A stretch of DNA of 64,000 bases from contig NZ_JAPNLJ010000007.1 in NCBI RefSeq assembly GCF_026627445.1, forward strand, positions 30,320-94,319. The letters are read 5' to 3'. Position 1 is the first letter of the stretch. Each line of letters opens with the position of its first letter. The translations under genes and the position numbers were made by a program. This DNA comes from Streptomyces sp. H27-H1 (GTDB lineage: Bacteria > Actinomycetota > Actinomycetes > Streptomycetales > Streptomycetaceae). Under the pieces are notes generated by a model that was not told the origin of the DNA, ran no database searches, and worked only from the letters and a program-made list of their open reading frames with translations. Positions 57,303 through 64,000 of the stretch are shown here, in pieces.

Positions 57303-58187
57303 CTAGTAGCGGTACTGCTCGTACTCGCCGGTGCCCTGGTACGGATACGGCTGCTGCTGCTCCTCCGCCGGGTAGGGCTGATGCGCATCGCGCTGCTGCG
57401 GGACCCAGACCCCGCCGGGCGGGGTGTCCATGGAGTACTGCTCCTGCTGCCCGGCCGCGTACGGGTCCGCGGGGTAGGCGCCGTAGGGGGCCGCGTAGCC
57501 GTACGGCTGCTGCGGGGCGACGCCGCCGCCGGTGCCGATGTACGGATCCGAGTAGGCGGCGTAGACCTGCTGCTCGCCGGGGGCCGGATAGCCGGTGGTG
57601 TAGTCGTAGCCGCCCTGGGGCTGCGGGTCGTAGTACGCCGCGTACTGGTGGGCGTCCTGCTCGGCCGGGGCGAACGACGGGGCGAAGTCGGTGCTCTCGC
57701 TGCGGACTCCGTACGGACCGGCCCCCTCGGCGGCCTGCTGCGGGACGTAGAACTCCTGGGCCGGTTCGCGGCGGGCTCCCGCGGCGTACGCCGCGGATTG
57801 CTCGCCGGAGTCCTCGTCGTCGGCGGGGTCGAAGCCGTACTCCAGGGCCGTGACCTCCAGGGCCGGTTCCTGGCGCGGCCCGCCACCGGCACGGCGGCGG
57901 CGGTTCTGCGGGAGCTCGGGCTCGGCGCTCTTGCCCCGGCGCAGAGCCCAGCCGGACACGAAGCCCTTGCGGAAGGAGAGGGTCACCAGCGTCTGGCCGA
58001 TCGCGAACGCGACGGCACCGGCCCCGATGACGAGCACCGACGGGAGCACGACGCCCGCGACGACGGCGGCGAATCCGGCGAAGGCGAGCAGGCGCCACCG
58101 CAACCGGGCCTTGTACTGCATCAGGACCTCGGCAAGCAGCCACAGCGCGACCAAACCGAACGCGCTGTAGAGGACCGTCATTCCCAC
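57303..58187 (-). CDS. Membrane protein with Tyr/Gln/Pro-rich disordered tail
   Basis: The 294-residue protein has three hydrophobic segments within the first 75 residues (about 5-20, 30-52 and 53-72), then a basic stretch and a long tail rich in Tyr, Gln, Pro, Gly and Ala with many PYG, AAY and QPY units, ending EYEQYRY. No catalytic domain is recognised. GTG at 58187 follows GAGGGG; ATG at 58181 is the alternative. It is 50 bp after metF on the same strand. Tyrosine-rich low-complexity tails can mediate assembly or be phosphorylated; this is inference. Confidence 0.75.
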   Translation of the reverse strand: MGMTVLYSAFGLVALWLLAEVLMQYKARLRWRLLAFAGFAAVVAGVVLPSVLVIGAGAVAFAIGQTLVTLSFRKGFVSGWALRRGKSAEPELPQNRRRRAGGGPRQEPALEVTALEYGFDPADDEDSGEQSAAYAAGARREPAQEFYVPQQAAEGAGPYGVRSESTDFAPSFAPAEQDAHQYAAYYDPQPQGGYDYTTGYPAPGEQQVYAAYSDPYIGTGGGVAPQQPYGYAAPYGAYPADPYAAGQQEQYSMDTPPGGVWVPQQRDAHQPYPAEEQQQPYPYQGTGEYEQYRY

Positions 58188-58237
58188 GCGGGGCCCCTCT
58201 CGGTGCGGCCGCCCGCCCGAGAACGGGGGCCGGCCGA

Positions 58238-59152
58238 TCAGGCCCGCTGGTGCAGGCCCAAGTTCTCGTAGATCTCCAGCGTCGCCGTGGAATTGTTCAA
58301 CGTGATGAAGTGCAGCCCCGGGACACCCTCGGACAGCAGCCGCGCGCAGAACTCCGTGGCGAACTCGATGCCAATGGAGCGTACAGCGGCCGCGTCGTCC
58401 TTGACGGCGAGCATGCGCTCTTTCACGGCCGCTGGGAAGAGAGCATTGCTGAGTTGCGGAAGCCGGTCGAGCTGCTTGATGCCCACAACAGGCATGACCT
58501 CGGGGATGATCGGGGTGTCGCAGCCCGCCTTCTCGACGCTGTCGCGCAGCCGGAGATAGTGCTCCGGATCGAAGAACATTTGTGTGACCGCATAGTCGGC
58601 GCCCGCGCGGCACTTGTCCACGAAGTGTCGGATGTCCGAGTCCCAGTCCGCCGAACGCGGGTGCATCTCGGGGAAGGCGGCGACGCCGACGCAGAAGTCG
58701 CCGGACTCCTTGAGCAGCCGGACCAGGTCGGCGGCGTAGTGCACGCCCTCCGGGTGGGCCACCCACGGACCCATCGGGTCGCCGGGCGGGTCTCCGCGCA
58801 GGGCGAGCATGTTGCGGATGCCGGCGTCGGCGAACTGGCCGATCACGTTGCGCAGCTCGGCGATCGAGTGGTCGACCGCGGTGAGGTGCGCGACGGGGGT
58901 CAGGGTGGTGTTCGCGGCGATCTGCTCGGTGGCCCGGACGGTGCCGCCGCGGGTGGAGCCGCCGGCTCCGTAGGTGACGGAGACGAAGCTCGGGGCCACG
59001 GCCTCGACCCGGCGCAGCGCGTTCCAGAGGTTGCGCTCGCCCTTCTCGCTCTTGGGCGCCCAGAACTCGAAGGAGTACGAACGCCCGGACGCGAGGAGGT
59101 CTCGGACCGTGTGTGCACGATCCGACCAGGTGGAAGCGGTACCAAGGGCCAT
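58238..59152 (-). CDS. metF: Methylenetetrahydrofolate reductase
   Basis: The 304-residue FAD enzyme makes 5-methyl-THF for methionine synthesis. Motifs include [57 protein letters not shown] and [15 protein letters not shown]. It lies 126 bp downstream of thiE on the same strand. A GTGGACA/TGTCCAC inverted repeat 24-46 bp upstream of the start is a candidate operator. Confidence 0.95.
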   Translation of the reverse strand: MALGTASTWSDRAHTVRDLLASGRSYSFEFWAPKSEKGERNLWNALRRVEAVAPSFVSVTYGAGGSTRGGTVRATEQIAANTTLTPVAHLTAVDHSIAELRNVIGQFADAGIRNMLALRGDPPGDPMGPWVAHPEGVHYAADLVRLLKESGDFCVGVAAFPEMHPRSADWDSDIRHFVDKCRAGADYAVTQMFFDPEHYLRLRDSVEKAGCDTPIIPEVMPVVGIKQLDRLPQLSNALFPAAVKERMLAVKDDAAAVRSIGIEFATEFCARLLSEGVPGLHFITLNNSTATLEIYENLGLHQRA

Positions 59153-59175
59153 ACGGGGAGGTTAGACGGGGTCCG

Positions 59176-59198
59176 GTGGACATCGAAGCGTTGTCCAC
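59176..59198. promoter_or_regulatory. GTGGACA-N9-TGTCCAC inverted repeat upstream of metF
   Basis: The arms 59176-59182 and 59192-59198 are perfect complements. The site is 24 bp before the metF ATG, in the thiE-metF gap, and could bind a regulator of methionine genes. The regulator is unknown. Confidence 0.45.
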
Positions 59199-59278
59199 GG
59201 ATTGGACGCGGAAATGAGACGCCGCGGCGGCGCGGGTGGGGGGTACGGGGCGGGCGGCCGGGGGCCGGCCGGGATCCG

Positions 59279-59929
59279 CTAGCCGAGCCGGGCGCGGACC
59301 CGCTTGGCGAGGTCGGCGGCGGCGGCGCCGGGGTCGGAGGCCTCGGTGAGGGCCCGTACGACCACGACGCGGGAGGCGCCGGCGTCCAGTACCTCGTCCA
59401 GATTCGCCGCGTCGATCCCGCCGATCGCGAACCACGGCCGGTCCTGCGCGAGCGAGGCCGCGTGCCGGACGAGACCGAGTCCGGGGGCGAACCGGCCGGG
59501 CTTGGTGGGGGTGGGCCAGCAGGGGCCGGTGCAGTAGTAGTCCACGCCGGGCTCGGCGGCGGCCGCGTCGACCTCGGCCTCGGAGTGGCAGGAGCGGCCC
59601 ATGAGGACCTCCCGGCCGAGGATGGCGCGGGCGGCGGGCACCGGGATGTCGCCCTGGCCGAGGTGCAGCACGTCCGAGCCGATGGCGTGCGCGACGTCGG
59701 CCCGGTCGTTGACGGCGAGCAGCTTGCCGTGGCGGCGGGCCGCTTCGGCGAAGACCTGGAGGTGTTCCAGCTCCTCGCCCGCCTCCATGCCCTTGTCGCG
59801 GAGCTGGACGATGTCCACCCCGCCGGCGAGGACGGCGTCCAGGAACTCGGGGAGGTCGCCCTGCCGCTTGCGGGCGTCCGTGCACAGGTAGAGCCGGGCA
59901 TCGGACAGCTGGGCGGCAATGGCGGACAT
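59279..59929 (-). CDS. thiE: Thiamine-phosphate synthase ThiE
   Basis: The 216-residue TIM-barrel enzyme joins the pyrimidine and thiazole halves of thiamine phosphate. Motifs are [32 protein letters not shown] (N-terminal region), [47 protein letters not shown] and [14 protein letters not shown]. It is transcribed away from the thiO-thiS-thiG operon and has no TPP riboswitch of its own in the 49 bp before it. Confidence 0.96.
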   Translation of the reverse strand: MSAIAAQLSDARLYLCTDARKRQGDLPEFLDAVLAGGVDIVQLRDKGMEAGEELEHLQVFAEAARRHGKLLAVNDRADVAHAIGSDVLHLGQGDIPVPAARAILGREVLMGRSCHSEAEVDAAAAEPGVDYYCTGPCWPTPTKPGRFAPGLGLVRHAASLAQDRPWFAIGGIDAANLDEVLDAGASRVVVVRALTEASDPGAAAADLAKRVRARLG

Positions 59930-59978
59930 GGGTACCCCCGGGTGGTGTGTTGTGCGAACGTACGTGCGCGGTGTCAGG

Positions 59979-60344
59979 TCAGAGGGCGAGCGCCTGAGCG
60001 CGGCGCTTCACCTCCGTGCCGCGATTCTCGCTCAGTGCCTGCACGGGGGTGCCTGGCAGGCTCTCGTCGGCGGTGAAGAGCCACTCCAGGATCTCCGCGT
60101 CGGTGAAGCGGTCGTCGCGGAGCACCGTCAGCAGGCCGACCAGGCCCTTGACGATCTTGTCCCCGTCGATGAAGGCGGCGGGGACCTGGAGGGAGCGGTT
60201 CTCGCCGCGGCGCACCGCGAGCAGCTGCCCCTCCTTGACCAGCTGGCGAACCTTGGTCACTTCGATGTCGAGCATCTCCGCGATGTCGGGGAGGTACAGC
60301 CAGGCGGGAACAAGGGCATCGATCTTTGCGTCAATCTCGGTCAC
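59979..60344 (-). CDS. Rv2175c-type DNA-binding protein
   Basis: The 121-residue protein has an N-terminal MerR-like winged helix-turn-helix ([44 protein letters not shown]) and a C-terminal Rv2175c wing domain ([20 protein letters not shown]...LPGTPVQAL). The M. tuberculosis homologue is a substrate of a Ser/Thr kinase that modulates DNA binding. GTG at 60344 gives better spacing to AGG than GTG at 60350. Tandem repeats fill its upstream region. Confidence 0.88.
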   Translation of the reverse strand: MTEIDAKIDALVPAWLYLPDIAEMLDIEVTKVRQLVKEGQLLAVRRGENRSLQVPAAFIDGDKIVKGLVGLLTVLRDDRFTDAEILEWLFTADESLPGTPVQALSENRGTEVKRRAQALAL

Positions 60345-60468
60345 GAGCACAAGCCTGCCATCTCGGACTGACTGCCGGTACCCGAGCGGCCCCGTCCGGG
60401 GCGCGGACGAGGTCCAGGAAGGGGCCGGGAGGGGGTCCGAGACGGGTCCGGAACCAAGTCCGAGACCG

Positions 60469-60535
60469 GTCCGGAACCGAGTCCGGAACCGAGTCCGGAA
60501 CCGAGTCCAGGACGGGTCCGGACGGGTCCGGACGG
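60469..60535. repeat. Tandem GTCCGGAACCGA and GTCCGGACGG repeats
   Basis: Three exact 12-bp units (60469-60504) are followed by an 11-bp variant and two 10-bp units (60516-60535). Degenerate copies extend left to about 60432. The array ends at the stop of the ferredoxin-reductase-like gene and lies upstream of the Rv2175c-type gene. Confidence 0.85.
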
Positions 60536-60536
60536 G

Positions 60537-61769
60537 TCAGAGCACCGTCGACTTCAGCGCCACCGCCGGGTCGGCGGCCTTCGCCGGGTCCACGGGGACA
60601 CCCGATTCGATGAGGCGGCGCCCCTGGGCCATGTCGCGCGGGCGGCCCACCGCGAGGACCGCGACCAGCCTGCCGTCCCGCAGCCAGCACACGGACCAGG
60701 CCCCGTCCGCCGGGTCGCCGCGCCACAGCAGCGCGTCCGCGTCGCCGTGGTGGCCCGCGTACTGCACGAAGCGGCCGAACTGCTCCGACCAGAAGTAGGG
60801 AACCGGGTCGTAGACCTGCTCTCCGGAGCCCCCGGCCACGATGTCCGCCGCCACCGCCCGCGGCCCCTGGAGCGCGTTGTCCCAGTGGTGGACCAGCAGC
60901 CGGGAGCCGTAGCGCCCCGACGGGAACGAGGCGCAGTCCCCCACGGCGTACACCCCGGGCACCGAGGTGCGCAGCCGCTCGTCCGCGGCCACCGCTCCGT
61001 CCGGGCCGAGCTCCACGCCGGAACCCGCCAGCCAGCCGGTGGCCGGGCGGGCTCCGATGCCCACGACCACGGCCCCGGCCGGCAGGACCCGTCCGTCGGC
61101 CAGCAGGACCCGGCCCGGCTCCACCGAGGCCACCCGCGCGCCCGTCAGCAGCTCGGCGCCCGCCTGGGCGTACCAGCGCGCCATCGGCTCGGTGACCTCC
61201 GGGGGCAGCGCGCCCGCCAGGACCCGGTCGGCCGCCTCGACCACCGTCACCTCGCAGCCCACCTCGCGGGCGGCGGTGGCAAACTCGGCGCCGATCCAGC
61301 CCGCCCCGACCACCACCACCGGCGAGCCGGCGGCCAGTACGGGCCGCAGCCGGGCCGCGTCGTCCAGGGTGCGCAGCAGGTGCACGCCGGGGACGCCCGC
61401 CGAGCCGGGCAGGGTCAGCGGGAGCGCGCCGGTCGCCAGGACGAGGACCTCGTACGGGACGGGGCCGGCCTCGGTGTCCACCTCGCGGTCGGCGGCCCGC
61501 AGTCCGGTGACCTCCACTCCCAGCCGGAGCTCGATGCCGAGCTCTTCGAAGTCGATGTCGAAGGCCGAGTCCTCCGCTTTGCCGAGGAGTACCGCCTTGG
61601 ACAGCGGGGGCCGGTCGTAGGGCTGGTGGGGTTCGGCTCCCAGCAGCGTGACGGGGCCGGTCCAGCCCTGTTCCCGGAGGGCGACCGCGGTCTGGACCCC
61701 GGCCATTCCGGCGCCGACGATGACGACGCCGCGGCGTGTGTCTTCTGTGTGTTGCGTCTGCTCGCTCAC
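60537..61769 (-). CDS. Ferredoxin reductase-like FAD/NAD(P) oxidoreductase
   Basis: The 410-residue flavoprotein has two dinucleotide folds: FAD site VVIVGAGMAGVQTAVALREQG (about 15-35) and NAD site VVVVGAGWIGAEFATAAREVG (near 148-168). YAVGDCAS and the C-terminal reductase domain with PYFWSEQFG are also present. These are hallmarks of rubredoxin/ferredoxin reductases that feed cytochromes P450 or Rieske oxygenases. No ferredoxin or oxygenase is adjacent. A perfect TetR-type palindrome lies 17 bp upstream of its GTG start. Confidence 0.92.
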   Translation of the reverse strand: MSEQTQHTEDTRRGVVIVGAGMAGVQTAVALREQGWTGPVTLLGAEPHQPYDRPPLSKAVLLGKAEDSAFDIDFEELGIELRLGVEVTGLRAADREVDTEAGPVPYEVLVLATGALPLTLPGSAGVPGVHLLRTLDDAARLRPVLAAGSPVVVVGAGWIGAEFATAAREVGCEVTVVEAADRVLAGALPPEVTEPMARWYAQAGAELLTGARVASVEPGRVLLADGRVLPAGAVVVGIGARPATGWLAGSGVELGPDGAVAADERLRTSVPGVYAVGDCASFPSGRYGSRLLVHHWDNALQGPRAVAADIVAGGSGEQVYDPVPYFWSEQFGRFVQYAGHHGDADALLWRGDPADGAWSVCWLRDGRLVAVLAVGRPRDMAQGRRLIESGVPVDPAKAADPAVALKSTVL

Positions 61770-61786
61770 GCGCCCAGCCTAATCAA

Positions 61787-61801
61787 CTGACGGTCCGTCA
61801 G
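61787..61801. promoter_or_regulatory. Palindrome CTGACGGTCCGTCAG upstream of the ferredoxin-reductase-like gene
   Basis: Two 7-bp arms around a central T form a perfect inverted repeat of the TetR-operator kind. No TetR gene is adjacent, so its regulator would act from elsewhere. Confidence 0.6.
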
Positions 61802-61888
61802 GAATAGCGGGCGGGGCCCGTTGGGGACCGGCAGCGGGGAGGCCGCCTTACCGGCCGTCGACCTCGGCGTTACTCTGGCACCGAACCT

Positions 61889-61980
61889 ATCGCGGGAGTC
61901 CGGGCGCACCGGGCTGAGAGGGAGGCTGGCCGGCCTCCGACCGTACGAACCTGATCCGGGTCATGCCGGCGAAGGGAGGG
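61889..61980 (+). promoter_or_regulatory. TPP riboswitch upstream of thiO
   Basis: The conserved TPP aptamer pieces are in order: CGCGGGAGTC, GGGCTGAGAG (61911-61920), a variable GC-rich hairpin, then GAACCTGATCCGGGTCATGC (61947-61966), CGGCG and AAGGGA. The 3' strand GAAGGGAGGGG is also the thiO Shine-Dalgarno (61973-61981). Thiamine pyrophosphate binding should therefore hide the ribosome site, giving translational control. Confidence 0.96.
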
Positions 61981-61991
61981 GCTGGACGCCC

Positions 61992-64000
<2,009 letters not shown>

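Noticed and set aside
57303..59885. Apparent 860-residue protein spanning metF and thiE
   Set aside because: Only the last 294 residues look like protein with coherent membrane helices. The rest is out-of-frame metF and thiE.

Overview
The window is a stretch of Streptomyces chromosome. The evidence is very high GC, strong third-position G/C bias, many GTG and TTG starts, stop/start overlaps of the GTGA and ATGA type, and the actinobacterial order divIVA-yggT-sepF-yggS-pgeF-ftsZ-ftsQ-murG-ftsW-murD-mraY-murF-murE-ftsI-ftsL-rsmH. No tRNA, rRNA, insertion sequence, prophage or CRISPR array was seen. Most of it is core chromosome. The less ordinary parts are 11.5-15.9 kb and 49-53 kb.

Region by region. 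0-3.6 kb: dnaE (minus), with its terminator at the left edge. 3.8-11.5 kb: a DUF2252 protein, a small membrane protein, a DsbA-like thioredoxin-fold protein, a PhoD phosphodiesterase, a secreted M43 metalloprotease, a dienelactone-hydrolase-like protein and an MscS channel. 11.5-15.9 kb: an OmpR-type two-component system, divergent from a two-gene operon made of a second MurG-like glycosyltransferase and a LegB-like sugar-nucleotide SDR. A 11-bp-spaced direct repeat in the shared promoter looks like the response-regulator site. 16-24.5 kb: a CPA1 antiporter, a GNAT acetyltransferase, an RluA-type pseudouridine synthase, lspA, a DksA/TraR protein with a histone-H1-like tail, and ileS behind a T-box leader with an isoleucine ATC specifier and an apparent translational switch.

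24.8-43 kb is the division and cell-wall (dcw) cluster, all on the minus strand and mostly translationally coupled. It supplies lipid II synthesis (murE, murF, mraY, murD, murG), export and polymerisation (ftsW, ftsI), divisome assembly (ftsQ, ftsL, ftsZ, sepF) and polar growth (divIVA). ftsZ has its own upstream region with inverted repeats and GACAC motifs. A beta-carbonic anhydrase diverges from rsmH across a 311-bp region that holds a Crp-like palindrome.

44-48.8 kb: a coupled MoxR ATPase, DUF58 protein and transmembrane transglutaminase operon. 49.1-52.9 kb: a TetR regulator with a YhgE/Pip membrane protein and an atypical ABC ATPase, and two different perfect palindromes at the two promoters. 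53-58 kb: small conserved actinobacterial genes (HEPN-like, methyltransferase, DUF3040, DUF4126), a CrtI-like oxidoreductase and a Tyr/Gln/Pro-rich membrane protein. 58-64 kb: one-carbon and thiamine genes, namely metF, thiE, an Rv2175c-like DNA-binding protein and a ferredoxin-reductase-like flavoprotein on the minus strand, then a TPP riboswitch controlling thiO-thiS-thiG (thiG runs off the window).

All identifications come from reading motifs and from general knowledge of the families. No database search was run.
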